From Ligilactobacillus faecis (GTDB lineage: Bacteria; Bacillota; Bacilli; Lactobacillales; Lactobacillaceae), in assembly GCF_029889745.1 (NCBI RefSeq), contig NZ_CP123639.1, forward strand, positions 472,501-536,500: 64,000 nt of DNA, written 5' to 3'. Shown one piece after another: positions 55,201 to 63,368 of the stretch (positions are counted from its first letter, which is position 1; each line of letters starts with the position of its first letter). The position numbers were made by a program, and so were the translations under genes. The notes beneath the pieces are model-generated. The model worked only from the letters and a program-made list of their open reading frames with translations, ran no database searches and was not told where the DNA came from.

Positions 55201-56773
55201 ACTTATACGTCTTATTATCACTAGTCCAAGTCTTAAAAGTATAAGCCTGCTGTGCCTCAGTAACTTCAGTTTGAAACGGACTCCATATCCGAAGGGTTTC
55301 GATTGTATGTGGTCCCACAATCGTTGTATCTTTATTCCAATAGTCCTCGCTATCCACACCAGCTTCTAAATCGCTTGTTTCAAAAATTTTGGTAAATCCA
55401 GTCATATCAAGTGAATTATAAACAACTGGGCCTGTATAGCTAGGATCTTGAAGCCACAATTCTTTCTTTAATGTTCCGGCTGCATCCTGTACAATTGCTA
55501 CCACCTTTGTTAAATTGTTAGCGTCATAAGAAGAAAGATATACTGTACCTGGAGTGAGCCCCCTAGCTTCCGAAGTTGTAGTCTCTTTAAAAGTATACCC
55601 CTTAAATTCTCGTTGCCCTGATGGGGTAACTGTTTGACCACCAATTATGGTTTGCTCATAACGGGCAATCTCTCTTCCGTCCTCAGTCTTGTAATAAGTA
55701 GTATATGTCCCATAAGCCGGCACTAACTTTGCAAAATAACTAACTCCTTGAGAGACATATTTGATGTTGCCAAAGCTTCCCTCATTGCCACTAGATGTAT
55801 CATATTTAAGAAATTTACCATCATCAAAGGCTACCGTTGTTCCAGGGGCCACGACTGTACTTACTGAAACATCACCACTGTTCTTGTTAACCAATTCTAC
55901 CAATACATCTTGGGTCGTGGGGTCCGAATTGAGGGAGTAACGGATATAATAACCGTCCCTAATATATGACATTGGAGACTGCCACTCAAAGGTGTGCCAG
56001 CCCTCTTGACTAGTTGAAGCATAACCATCTGGGGCTTGCACGTCTTCGACTTTTGCTCCATTTGGATTGCTCATCTCTGGATCGGCTACTGTATCTTCAT
56101 TATCTAAGATCCCTGTGCCATCTCCAACAGATTGAGTAGGCGTTGCTTCTGCTGTTGCAGCTCTAAAAGACACCGCCTGCCCATTTTCTGAATGGGGTGC
56201 TCCCTCAGTTGACAAAGAAGTGTCTACTTCATCCTTGGTCTCTTTGGTTTCCGAACTTGCTGTATTCTCTGACTTGTTGGCATCACCCGTCTTTACATCG
56301 CTAGTTGGATCAGAAGATATATTCTCAGCATCTTGCCCACTAGTCGATACCGTCACTTCTTTGTCACTGGTTTTTTCAGAATCAGAAGTATCAGCAACCG
56401 CCACAGAAGAGTTGTTTGATTCAGTAGTTTCTGAACTTACTGTATCCTCTGCCGTATTAGAACTATCTGTCTGCGTATCCTCAGTTACATTAGAAGACGT
56501 ATTCGCAGTATCTTGTGCACTAGCTGATAGAGTTACTTCTTTAGCACTGATCCTCTCAGAATCCGTTGTATCAGCAACTGTCTCTTTTACTGTATCCCCA
56601 TCAGTATTAACAGAATCATCAGCGGAAACACTATCGTTACCACCTGAATAAAAAGCAAAAGTCGTCCCGATCAAAACAGACGCCACACCAATGGTGAACT
56701 TTTTGATCGCAAAACGCTGTTTTTTCGGTTCCATTTTCTCGTTCCACAAATTATTATTGTTTTTCGAGAGCAT
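49214..56773 (-). CDS. giant LPxTG surface adhesin with MucBP-type repeats
   Basis: 2,519 aa, intact. A YSIRK-like signal peptide (RFAIKKFTIGVASVLIG, about 20-36) with cleavage near VSADD; a Ser/Thr/Asp/Glu-rich stretch (about 50-210); a unique head region (about 215-610); MucBP-like domains with Pro-rich linkers, including a duplicated unit of about 280 residues (QQVAQIVYRDVNDPAK); six 140-residue repeats (VEDKYSL(T/V)ERFVDEEGN ... GKIVPVDPNGNPIP); a Pro/Glu-rich wall-spanning tail (EKPGTPENPGAPEKP); and the anchor LPQTGDEQNN with hydrophobic helix and KKKDDEKEN tail. Sortase would link it to peptidoglycan; MucBP repeats are known to bind mucin in related proteins. GGGAGG lies about nine bases before the ATG. 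Its promoter has an extended -10. Confidence 0.93.
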   Translation of the reverse strand: MLSKNNNNLWNEKMEPKKQRFAIKKFTIGVASVLIGTTFAFYSGGNDSVSADDSVNTDGDTVKETVADTTDSERISAKEVTLSASAQDTANTSSNVTEDTQTDSSNTAEDTVSSETTESNNSSVAVADTSDSEKTSDKEVTVSTSGQDAENISSDPTSDVKTGDANKSENTASSETKETKDEVDTSLSTEGAPHSENGQAVSFRAATAEATPTQSVGDGTGILDNEDTVADPEMSNPNGAKVEDVQAPDGYASTSQEGWHTFEWQSPMSYIRDGYYIRYSLNSDPTTQDVLVELVNKNSGDVSVSTVVAPGTTVAFDDGKFLKYDTSSGNEGSFGNIKYVSQGVSYFAKLVPAYGTYTTYYKTEDGREIARYEQTIIGGQTVTPSGQREFKGYTFKETTTSEARGLTPGTVYLSSYDANNLTKVVAIVQDAAGTLKKELWLQDPSYTGPVVYNSLDMTGFTKIFETSDLEAGVDSEDYWNKDTTIVGPHTIETLRIWSPFQTEVTEAQQAYTFKTWTSDNKTYKLVGWFSGTDKHKGTAGRWYIAKIQYLAEGEKRTSNTGVTFEGPGWWYPEGDSFGGQWNLRGLINKAVNEKTYLYTADDQKATINYIDETTDQQLATDSVSGKSDARIEYSTADKIKEFTDKGYVLVSDGFPADATFDNDKNKEQVFEVRFVQGVQPVTPTTPPEDVPNNTPDNARPDALTKDVTLNVNYVNSDGSTFTGTIPTNAQQKLTFNGLAYISKVTGQLVNAKQDDNGNWIVDTANTAAPKITWTPVNSSFTAVTSPAERGYHVDSVSEHGDGDNVAAINGITKDSNNINITVTYVKNGTRLDNDQNVKASQTVKYVDESGNELSPTKVSNFDFNYSGDTYDAVTNELISRGSWDATSHDFTAEDVPVINGYVAVRGYSRDDNDKVITGGFTTTPGASDAQRNRTYTVVYKKVGNIVPQDPSGNPIPDPTNPTENVPNLPYTNDPTDPTKVIPDEPVPTIDGYTPSQNTVTPPDPTKDTPVIYVKAEQQVAQIVYRDVNDPAKIVTIGNPDEVKGSASSVIVYDPQTRISELENKGYVLKNNGFPEGAVFDNDNGKTQIFYIDFVHGTVPVNPDQPGPETPGQPINPNDPDGPKYPDGTTPNALTKNVTRTIKYVDNKGEEVSASVEQAVKFTASGVLDKVTGAWITPLTWTSAQSINEVKSPVVPGYHLVSIDKDQEGNNVKGVTLAHTDDSYTVTVTYAPNGKLIPVGPDNQPIPDAPTPQYPTDPTDPSKVTPTPVPDIPGYNPVDPNPVTPTDPGKDTPVPYVPVEQQVAQIVYRDVNDPAKIVTIGEADKVEGEAGSVIVYNPQTRISELENKGYVLKNNGFPEGAVFDNDNGKTQIFYIDFVHGTVPVNPDQPGPETPGQPINPNDPDGPKYPDGTAPNALTKNVTRTIKYVDNKGEEVSASVEQAVKFTASGVLDKVTGAWITPLTWSQSQTINGVKSPVVPGYHLVSVDKDQDGNNVAGVTLTHENNSYTVTVTYAPNGKLIPVDPDGNPIPNVPTPQYPTDPTDPSKVTPTPVPNVPGYEPDNPNPVTPTDPGKDTPVPYHPVVEDKYSLTERFVDEEGNELSASVTKGTDYKEGTDYDVTGDAKVINGYYLIKTSDNAKGTFGKDNVTVTFTYAKLGKIVPVDPNGNPIPDAPTPQYPNDPTDPSKTVPDQPVPEIPGYRPEVPTVTPDKPGEDTPVIYVPVVEDKYSLVERFVDEEGNKVSATVVKGTDYKEGTEYDVTGDAKVINGYYLIKTSDNAKGTFGKDNVTVTFTYAKLGKIVPVDPNGNPIPDAPTPQYPNDPTDPSKTVPDQPVPEIPGYRPEVPTVTPDKPGEDTPVIYVPVVEDKYSLVERFVDEEGNKVSATVVKGTDYKEGTEYDVTGDAKVINGYYLIKTSDNAKGTFGKDNVTVTFTYAKLGKIVPVDPDGNPIPDAPTPQYPNDPTDPSKTVPDQPVPEIPGYRPEVPTVTPDKPGEDTPVIYVPVVEDKYSLVERFVDEEGNKVSATVVKGTDYKEGTEYDVTGDAKVINGYYLIKTSDNAKGTFGKDNVTVTFTYAKLGKIVPVDPDGNPIPDAPTPQYPNDPTDPSKTVPDQPVPEIPGYRPEVPTVTPDKPGENTPVIYVPVVEDKYSLVERFVDEEGNEVSASVTKGTEYKEGTEYDVTGDAKVINGYYLIKTSDNAKGKFGKDNVTVTFTYAKLGKIVPVDPNGNPIPNVPTPQYPNDPTDPSKTVPNQPVPEIPGYRPEVPSVTPDKPGEDTPVIYVPVVEDKYSLTERFVDEEGNELSASVTKGTDYKEGTEYDVTGDAKVINGYYLIKTSDNAKGKFGKDNVTVTFTYAKLGKIVPVDPNGNPIPNVPTPQYPNDPTDPSKTVPNQPVPEIPGYRPVVPTVTPDKPGEDTPVIYVPVTPEKPGTPENPGAPEKPENQETPGTPEAPKATPVNNVQTPVKEPAKSPVASEGETKANELPQTGDEQNNTLAAVGASIIAGLLGIIGFAKKKDDEKEN
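49513..52032 (-). repeat. Six tandem 420-bp units in the second adhesin
   Basis: Landmarks recur exactly 420 bp apart (for example 50707, 51127, 51547, 51967). Each unit encodes a 140-residue MucBP-type domain plus a Pro-rich linker. The middle units (about 50760-51860) are nearly identical in DNA. Confidence 0.93.
52040..53760 (-). repeat. Two units of about 840-850 bp in the second adhesin
   Basis: The coding block from VAQIVYRDVNDPAKI to PGKDTPVPYVPV occurs twice, with long stretches of identical DNA (for example 52400-52700 and 53240-53545). Confidence 0.88.
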
Positions 56774-56842
56774 AATATATGACCTCCCTTTCTTTAATCA
56801 AAATTAATCAATTTATTAAATTAATTCTACACTTCTAAAGAA

Positions 56843-56851
56843 ATTATAGCA
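56843..56851 (-). promoter_or_regulatory. promoter of the second adhesin (extended -10)
   Basis: Minus strand TGCTATAAT; the consensus -10 is at 56848-56843. No good -35 at 17 bp. Predicted leader about 65 nt. Confidence 0.6.
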
Positions 56852-56960
56852 TATCAGAAATGTAAAATGGGTTTAAAACTCTCATATGTACTGCATACAT
56901 TCTAGTTTTATTGTTTTATACAATATTTTCTTCAAAAACTCGAACAAACAAAAAACTGCA

Positions 56961-56975
56961 TTGGAAGCGTTTGTA
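56961..56975. promoter_or_regulatory. possible cre (catabolite-responsive) site
   Basis: TTGGAAGCGTTTGTA fits the cre consensus WTGNAANCGNWNNCW except for one position. It lies about 110 bp upstream of the second adhesin's -10. The rest of 56850-57130 is AT-rich with nothing else recognised. Confidence 0.35.
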
Positions 56976-57138
56976 TTTTTTTAAAGGTGTCGCCTTTTGC
57001 TTCCCTTCTTTCTTTAGCAAAATTTACGTAATAACTATAACTTTTTTGTTATGATACTTTAATGAATCCTCATAGAATTTCTAATATCAACCGCTAGATG
57101 ATGTACTTTTTTTACAACTCCATTTTTTCCAGTCCAAT

Positions 57139-57184
57139 AAAAAGCGACCTAACTTCAGAAAATACTGAAGCTAGGTCGCTTTGC
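57139..57184 (-). terminator. Terminator of the opp operon
   Basis: Minus strand AAAGCGACCTA.CTTCAG, 5-nt loop, CTGAAG.TAGGTCGCTTTTT; about 47 bp past the oppF stop. Confidence 0.88.
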
Positions 57185-57230
57185 AATTCAACTATTTAGT
57201 TATTCATTTGAAAAAGCTCGACTGAGCCTC

Positions 57231-58190
57231 TCATTTCGCCACTTCATAACTCTGGGCTTTCTTTTGATAGGAAGCTATCTCTGATTCTGCACAACGAACA
57301 TAATGCCCTGGTGTGATCTCATGTAACTTACGCGTTTGTCCTTTGCGATCATCTTCGATCGAAGCATCGTATTCTAACTGCTTACGATTTCTTTCAAATT
57401 CTGGATCTGGTTCAGGTACAGCCGAGATCAAACTAGCAGTATAGTCATGTAACGGTTTAGTATAAACTTCCTCAGCAGGCCCAACTTCGAGCAAACGACC
57501 GTAATGCATGACCCCGATACGATCAGAGATATATTTCACCATCGAAAGATCATGGGCGATAAAGAGGTACGTCAAACCTTTTTCAATTTGCAATTCTTTC
57601 AACAAGTTCACGACTTGAGCTTGGATCGAAACGTCTAACGCTGAGATCGGTTCGTCAGCGATGATAAACCGTGGTTCTACCGCTAAAGCACGGGCGATCC
57701 CGATCCGTTGCCGTTGTCCCCCAGAAAATTCATGCGGATAACGACTGGCATGATCACGATTCAAGCCAACTGTTTCTAAAAGATCTTCCACTTTTTTGCG
57801 CCGATCTTGTTTATCTTTCGCCAGCCCGTGGATATCGATCCCTTCAGCTACGATATCTTCAACGGTCATCCGTGGATTGAGCGAAGCGTATGGATCTTGA
57901 AAGATCATTTGCATCTCGCGACAAAATTCAAGATGTTCTTTACGTGAATTCAACTTGCTGACATCTTTACCATTAAAGAGGATCTGACCATCTGTTGGCT
58001 CATATAAATGGATGATACTGCGTCCGGTCGTTGTCTTACCCGAACCAGATTCACCTACGAGCCCAAAAGTCTCACCTTCATAGATATGGAAACTAACATC
58101 ATCGACAGCTTTGACCATGCTAGGTTTGCCCACACCAAAATATTGTTTTAAGTGCTTGACTTCAAGCAATTTCTTTTTCTTTTCTGGCAT
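57231..58190 (-). CDS. oppF: oligopeptide ABC transporter, ATP-binding protein OppF
   Basis: 319 aa. ABC ATPase: Walker A GLVGESGSGKTTTGRS (about 41-56), Q-loop in QMIFQDPYASLNPRM, signature FSGGQRQRIGIARAL (about 160), Walker B FIIADEPISALDVS and the C-terminal oligopeptide/dipeptide-transporter extension with HYVRCAE. It powers peptide uptake together with OppD. Last gene of oppABCDF, 12 bases after oppD, followed by the operon terminator. Confidence 0.96.
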   Translation of the reverse strand: MPEKKKKLLEVKHLKQYFGVGKPSMVKAVDDVSFHIYEGETFGLVGESGSGKTTTGRSIIHLYEPTDGQILFNGKDVSKLNSRKEHLEFCREMQMIFQDPYASLNPRMTVEDIVAEGIDIHGLAKDKQDRRKKVEDLLETVGLNRDHASRYPHEFSGGQRQRIGIARALAVEPRFIIADEPISALDVSIQAQVVNLLKELQIEKGLTYLFIAHDLSMVKYISDRIGVMHYGRLLEVGPAEEVYTKPLHDYTASLISAVPEPDPEFERNRKQLEYDASIEDDRKGQTRKLHEITPGHYVRCAESEIASYQKKAQSYEVAK

Positions 58191-58202
58191 TCCTGTATCC
58201 CC

Positions 58203-59300
58203 CTAGCCTTCTTTGTTTTTAGCTGCCGCTTTTAGATCTGCTTCACGTCGATTTTTAGCCACTTCTTCTTGTTCTTGGATCTCACGCCAGATCTTAGCTC
58301 GGCGCATGACCTCAGCTGGTGGCTCGATCTTTGGCGCATCAGGATGCAAAAGCCACGTTGCCGCGTAATGCGTCTCAGAAACTTTGAAAAATGGCGGTTG
58401 CTTCTTTGCATCGATCTGCATCGCATATGGATTTCGAGCTGCAAACGGATCACCAACCGGCGGTTCTAGCAAATCTGGCGGTGTTCCTGGGATCGCTTCG
58501 AGTTTTGTACTCGAAAGTGTTGGCATTGAGTTCAAAAGCCCCCAAGTATATGGATGTTTTGGATTATAAAAGATCTCATCGACAGTGCCATATTCGACGA
58601 TCTGCCCTGCATACATTACGGCAACACGATCAGCCATGCCAGCAACAACACCTAAGTCGTGCGTGATGAAGATGATCGAAGTTTCGATCTTTTCTTGTAA
58701 TTCTTTCATCAAGTTCAAGATCTGGGCTTGGATCGTCACATCGAGCGCTGTTGTCGGTTCATCGGCGATCAAGATCTCAGGATAACAAACTAACGCGATC
58801 GCGATCACGATCCGTTGCCGTTGTCCCCCAGAAAATTGGTGCGGATAATTATTGATCCGCTTTTCAGCATCTTTGATCCCAACTAACTTCAAGATCTCAA
58901 GTGCTTGTGCCAACGCTTTTTTCTTATCCATATTTTTATGGACCATCAAAGGTTCGGCGATCTGGCGCCCGATCTTCATCGTTGGATCAAGCGAAGTCAT
59001 TGGATCTTGGAAGATCATTGCGATATCTTTACCACGGATCTTTTGCATTTCTTTTTCTGTCTTTTTCAAAAGATCTTGGCCGTTGAACATGATCGAACCA
59101 CCAACGATCTCAGCGTTATTAGCTAATAAGCCCATGATACTTTTAGTCGTAACTGACTTACCTGAACCAGACTCACCTACGATCGCTAACGTTTCACCTT
59201 TATTTAAATGGAAACTCACATCACGGATCGCTTTAACATCGCCTGCATACGTATGGAAATTGATCTTTAGGTTTTTAACATCTAAAATTCTTTCAGCCAT
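58203..59300 (-). CDS. oppD: oligopeptide ABC transporter, ATP-binding protein OppD
   Basis: 365 aa. Walker A AIVGESGSGKSVTTKS, Q-loop IAMIFQDPMTSLDPTM, signature FSGGQRQRIVIAIAL, Walker B ILIADEPTTALDVT, switch His in FITHDLGVVA, and the oligopeptide-specific C-terminal part (LEAIPGTPPDLLEPPVG). Forms the nucleotide-binding heterodimer with OppF on the inner face of the membrane. Eight bases separate it from oppC. Confidence 0.96.
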   Translation of the reverse strand: MAERILDVKNLKINFHTYAGDVKAIRDVSFHLNKGETLAIVGESGSGKSVTTKSIMGLLANNAEIVGGSIMFNGQDLLKKTEKEMQKIRGKDIAMIFQDPMTSLDPTMKIGRQIAEPLMVHKNMDKKKALAQALEILKLVGIKDAEKRINNYPHQFSGGQRQRIVIAIALVCYPEILIADEPTTALDVTIQAQILNLMKELQEKIETSIIFITHDLGVVAGMADRVAVMYAGQIVEYGTVDEIFYNPKHPYTWGLLNSMPTLSSTKLEAIPGTPPDLLEPPVGDPFAARNPYAMQIDAKKQPPFFKVSETHYAATWLLHPDAPKIEPPAEVMRRAKIWREIQEQEEVAKNRREADLKAAAKNKEG

Positions 59301-59308
59301 AGTCTAAC

Positions 59309-60334
59309 CTACCTTCTAGTTTTTGGATCAAATGCATCGCGGAGCCCGTCACCAAGTAAGTTAAAGGCGATCATCAATACACACAACACAATGGCTGGGT
59401 ACCACATTTGATATGGTAAAAATTGGAAATTCTTTTGTCCTTCATTCAGTAACACACCGAGAGAAGTTTCTGGTGCTGAGATCCCGATCCCGATGAAACT
59501 AAGGAAAGCTTCAAAGAAGATCGCACTTGGGATCGTGTACATCGTTTGAATGATGATGATACTTGATAAGTTAGGCACTAAGTGTTTCCAGGCAACTTTG
59601 ACTGGCGATTCACCTAAAGTTCGCGCCGCTAAAACATATTCTTGACTCTTCAACTGCAACGTCTCTGCCCGGATCATCCGCGCCATCGTTGTCCAACTTG
59701 AGATCGCGATCGCTAAAATGATCGAAGCCATCCCCGGTTTCAAAACAACTAACATCAAAACAACGATCACTAAACTTGGCACAGACGAGATGACTTCGAT
59801 GATCCGCTGCATGACATTATCAGTCCGTCCGCCTTTCCAACCTGAAACGATCCCGTACGTGACCCCGATCGTTAGATCAAAGAATGTCGCTACAAGCGCT
59901 ACGATCAACGAGATCTTTGTCCCATAAACGATCCGTTGTCCTAAAGAACGTCCTAAATAGTCTGTTCCTAATAGGAAATACTTATCTTTAGGTACGCCTG
60001 CTTGTTCATACTTATCGACCCAGGTCCCAGCCACTTTAGCCTTTCCGTTCAACCCATTGATATCAACACCTGGGATCTTAGTTGGTAAATTAGCGTATTG
60101 GGGTTGCGATTTGACCAACGTATCACGGTTGACAAAAGGTGTCGACCCAAAAGAAACGACGATCATAAATAAGACGATAAAGAGCGAAACGAGCGCACCT
60201 TTATTTTTTTTCAAACGCCGCCAAGCATCTTGCGTAAAGGTCAAAGAAGGAGCGGCGATCTTTTCAGCATCAAGTTCATTTTCAACTTGAAGTGCTTGAA
60301 AATCTTCTGCGGTAATCTTCATTTTTTCTTCCAT
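59309..60334 (-). CDS. oppC: oligopeptide ABC transporter, permease OppC
   Basis: 341 aa. N-terminal cytoplasmic tail, a first helix (about 45-65), an external loop and five further helices; the EAA motif that docks to the ATPases is in RTLGESPVKVAWKHLVPNL. The OppC-type N-terminal segment (DAWRRLKKNKGALVSLFIV) is present. The frame starts at a TTG at 60343, but the ATG at 60334 has GAGGA nine bases upstream. Five bases from oppB. Confidence 0.95.
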   Translation of the reverse strand: MEEKMKITAEDFQALQVENELDAEKIAAPSLTFTQDAWRRLKKNKGALVSLFIVLFMIVVSFGSTPFVNRDTLVKSQPQYANLPTKIPGVDINGLNGKAKVAGTWVDKYEQAGVPKDKYFLLGTDYLGRSLGQRIVYGTKISLIVALVATFFDLTIGVTYGIVSGWKGGRTDNVMQRIIEVISSVPSLVIVVLMLVVLKPGMASIILAIAISSWTTMARMIRAETLQLKSQEYVLAARTLGESPVKVAWKHLVPNLSSIIIIQTMYTIPSAIFFEAFLSFIGIGISAPETSLGVLLNEGQKNFQFLPYQMWYPAIVLCVLMIAFNLLGDGLRDAFDPKTRR

Positions 60335-60339
60335 AATGA

Positions 60340-61269
60340 TCAATCCTCATTTCCAGCAAGTCTGATCCGTGGGTCGATGATGCCGTAGACGATATCTGTC
60401 AATAAGATGACCGCCACTAAACCAGCTGAGTAGAGCATCGTTACCCCCATGATCGTTGGGTAATCGTTAGTCAAGATCGACTTAACGAACTGCTCCCCGA
60501 TACCTGGGATCGAGAAGATATTTTCAATAACCATCGAACCGGTCATCAAGGCAACAGTATATGGCCCGATCAAAGTTACTAACGGGATCAAGCTGTTGCG
60601 TAAAGCATGATGATAGACGATCTGGAATTTGCTCAAACCTTTAGCGCGGGCTAACTCGATATAATCCGAGTTCAAAACATCGACCATCCCAGTCCTGACA
60701 AACCGGGCCGTTTCTGCTAAAGGTCCTACCCCTAAGGCAATCGTCGGTAAGACGGTGTAGGCAAAGCCACCCCAATCGGCGATCGGGAACCAACCTAATT
60801 TCAAAGCAATATAGTACTGTAACAAGACCGCTAAAACGAAGTTAGGTACTGATTTCCCTAGGATCGATAGCACTGTAACTGTTGTATCGACCCAAGTATT
60901 TCGGTTGATCGCAGCGATCGAACCAAAAACGATCCCGATCGCGACCCCAAAGATCATCGCTTGGATCCCTAATTGAGCTGACGCTCCGATCCGGCTAGAG
61001 ATCAAATAGGAAACAGGTTGATTACTAAATTGGAATGATGTTCCTAGATCACCGTGGAGCATCCCACCGATATAGAGCAAGTATTGCATCCAAAGCGGTT
61101 TATCGAGACCATATTGTTGGTTCATGATCGCGATCTGTTCAGGTGACATTTTTTCTTGGTTTGAATATGGCGTTCCGGGCATGAGCTTCATCAAAAAGAA
61201 TGTGATGGTCGCTACTAAAAACAGCGTCAGCACCATATAGAAAACCCTTTTTAACAGGTATTTCTTCAT
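60340..61269 (-). CDS. oppB: oligopeptide ABC transporter, permease OppB
   Basis: 309 aa with six membrane helices. Starts MKKYLLKRVFYMVLTLFLVATITF as is usual for OppB; the EAA motif is in RAKGLSKFQIVYHHALRNSLIPL. Forms the peptide channel with OppC. Lies 95 bases after oppA, with a hairpin in between. Confidence 0.96.
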   Translation of the reverse strand: MKKYLLKRVFYMVLTLFLVATITFFLMKLMPGTPYSNQEKMSPEQIAIMNQQYGLDKPLWMQYLLYIGGMLHGDLGTSFQFSNQPVSYLISSRIGASAQLGIQAMIFGVAIGIVFGSIAAINRNTWVDTTVTVLSILGKSVPNFVLAVLLQYYIALKLGWFPIADWGGFAYTVLPTIALGVGPLAETARFVRTGMVDVLNSDYIELARAKGLSKFQIVYHHALRNSLIPLVTLIGPYTVALMTGSMVIENIFSIPGIGEQFVKSILTNDYPTIMGVTMLYSAGLVAVILLTDIVYGIIDPRIRLAGNED

Positions 61270-61308
61270 AGATATATCCTCTCGATCTTAGAGATGTTTT
61301 TTTGCTAA

Positions 61309-61339
61309 ACAACGCAGGATTAGTCGTCCTGCGTTGTTG
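61309..61339 (-). terminator. Intra-operon hairpin between oppA and oppB
   Basis: CAACGCAGGA, loop, TCCTGCGTTG: perfect 10-bp stem; the minus-strand downstream T-run is short (TTTAGC, then seven T about ten bases later). Likely a partial terminator or 3'-end stabiliser giving more oppA than oppBCDF. Confidence 0.65.
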
Positions 61340-61364
61340 TTAGTATTTAGATCAATGATCTATT

Positions 61365-63002
61365 TTAGTTGCCAGAGATGTATGTTTCTTTAAAGTTATA
61401 GCTAGCACCAGCTGAATTGTAGATGATATTCTTCACAGATGGTTTGATCATCCAAGGTTGTGCCCGTTGATAGATCGGAGCGACCCCTTGATCTTCCATC
61501 AAGATCTTTTCAGCTTTGACCATGTCATCCCAACGTTTGGCTGGATCGTTGACGTCTGTTGTCTTCGAAGCTTCGATCAAGCGATCGTATTCTTCATTCT
61601 TCCATTTACCATCATTTTGTGCGTTATCTGATGTCATAAGATCTAAGAATGAGATCGGATCAGAGAAATCTGCGCCCCAAGCTGTCATCACGACATCAAA
61701 ATTACCGGCATCTGAGCGTGCTAAACGCGTCTTGAATGGTACGTTTGAAACTGTGATCTTAACTTTATCAGAGCCAAATGTTTCTGTTAAAGCACTTTGT
61801 AAGAATTCAGTCGTCTTCTTACCACCATCAGTATCATCGCTTAAGATCTGGAATTCGAGTTTATCGCGTCCAAGTTCTTTTAGCCCTTCATCAAAGAGTT
61901 TTTTAGCTTCTGCTTTGTTATAATCAACACCTGATTTAACATAAGCTGCATCAGCAAAATCTTTACCGTTACGTTCAGCTAGACCACTTGAAACAAAACC
62001 TTTAGCTGGTGTTGAAGCCCCAGCTAAAACTTGTTTGACGTATTGGTCACGATCCACAGCTTTGGAGATCGCTTGGCGGATCTTTAAGTTTTGGAACTCA
62101 GCTTTTGTTTGGTTGAATTGTAAGTAGAAAGTCGTCGCTTCTTTACGGGTCAAATAGCCTGTTTGCCCTTTGAGCTGTTTAGCTTGTTCAGCACCTAAGG
62201 CTGTCGCATCAACTTTACCTGATTGATACAAGTTGTAAGATGTTGAAGAAGATTTATTGACACTGTAGTTGATCGTGTTCAACTTAACTTTGTCTTTATC
62301 CCAGTAGTTTTTGTTCTTTGTCAACTTCCAAGATAAGTTAGAACCTGTCCAACCTTCAAGGACGAACGGTCCGTTATAGACCATGTATTTTGAAGCCGTT
62401 CCGTATTTAGAACCGTATTCTTCAACTGCTTTTTGATTTTGTGGGAAGAAGGCTGGGAAGCCCATCAACAATCTAAAGTAAGGGACATTCTTTTCAAGCG
62501 TTACGACTAACTTGTAATCACCATCTGCTTTGATCCCTAATTCACTCGGTTGTTTTTCTCCGTTCATGACCGCAGTTGCGTTTTTAATACCTTCAAATAA
62601 ATATGCATACTGAGAACCTGTTTTCGGATCAACTGTTCGTTGCCAAGAATAGACAAAATCTTTGGCAGTAACTTTATCACCATTTGACCATTTAGCGTTT
62701 TTACGAAGATCAAATGTATAAGTCAGCCCATCGTTTGAAACAGTTGTCTTAGTCGCGATCCCTGGTTCGATCTTAGCATTTTTACCGATCCGATAAAGAC
62801 CTTCTAACGAATTATTCAACTGTGAGAAACTTACCGTATCTGTTGCCTTGGAAAGATCCATCGTTGGCAATTCAGCACTTTCGCTCCAATTGAGCACTTG
62901 TTTATCAGCAGTGCTCTCATTTGAGCTTTTACCACAAGCAGCTAAAAAAATCGCTGATAAGGCTACAACAGCACCTGTTTTAGCAAATTTAGCTAATTTC
63001 AT
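61365..63002 (-). CDS. oppA: oligopeptide-binding lipoprotein OppA
   Basis: 545 aa. Lipoprotein signal with lipobox LAAC (Cys about 23: ALSAIFLAACGKSS). The mature part is an SBP_bac_5-type binding protein: ATDTVSFSQLNNSLEGLYR, KWSNGDKVTAKDFVYSWQRT, and the C-terminal QGVAPIYQRAQPWM. It captures peptides outside the membrane and delivers them to OppBC. AAGGAG lies about ten bases before the ATG. First gene of the operon; a TATAAT -10 is at 63067-63062 with TTGATT 15 bp before it. Confidence 0.96.
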   Translation of the reverse strand: MKLAKFAKTGAVVALSAIFLAACGKSSNESTADKQVLNWSESAELPTMDLSKATDTVSFSQLNNSLEGLYRIGKNAKIEPGIATKTTVSNDGLTYTFDLRKNAKWSNGDKVTAKDFVYSWQRTVDPKTGSQYAYLFEGIKNATAVMNGEKQPSELGIKADGDYKLVVTLEKNVPYFRLLMGFPAFFPQNQKAVEEYGSKYGTASKYMVYNGPFVLEGWTGSNLSWKLTKNKNYWDKDKVKLNTINYSVNKSSSTSYNLYQSGKVDATALGAEQAKQLKGQTGYLTRKEATTFYLQFNQTKAEFQNLKIRQAISKAVDRDQYVKQVLAGASTPAKGFVSSGLAERNGKDFADAAYVKSGVDYNKAEAKKLFDEGLKELGRDKLEFQILSDDTDGGKKTTEFLQSALTETFGSDKVKITVSNVPFKTRLARSDAGNFDVVMTAWGADFSDPISFLDLMTSDNAQNDGKWKNEEYDRLIEASKTTDVNDPAKRWDDMVKAEKILMEDQGVAPIYQRAQPWMIKPSVKNIIYNSAGASYNFKETYISGN

Positions 63003-63061
63003 ATATTCACAACTCCTTAATAATTGCTTACATCATCCTACTAGATAACTTTGACTAAAAT

Positions 63062-63088
63062 ATTATATGAAAACACAATTAAAATCAA
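63062..63088 (-). promoter_or_regulatory. opp operon promoter
   Basis: Minus strand TTGATT (63088-63083), short 15-bp spacer, TATAAT (63067-63062), 60 bp before oppA. The 63090-63330 stretch towards hflX holds no gene or element I can support. Confidence 0.5.
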
Positions 63089-63340
63089 GTATTTATTCTA
63101 ATTTCAGATGAATAAATTTATACATTTTCGCATACCCCCTTGAAAAATCCGCGTAAACCAGCGCTAATATCAATTTTTTTCGACTCATTTTTACTTAAAA
63201 AATTTTCCTGATTTTTCTAACATTTCAGTGCAAACAAGGCTTTCAAACAGCAGGAGTTATGAGTGATTTTTGAGCAACAATCTCATATTTTGCTGATCCA
63301 AACTTAAATTTTGCTCATTAGCAGATAAGAGAACAAGTAG

Positions 63341-63349
63341 TGGTATAAT
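63341..63349 (+). promoter_or_regulatory. hflX promoter (extended -10)
   Basis: TGGTATAAT: TGn extension before a consensus -10 (63344-63349). No clear -35. Confidence 0.6.
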
Positions 63350-63368
63350 TCAGAGTAAATGCATATAT

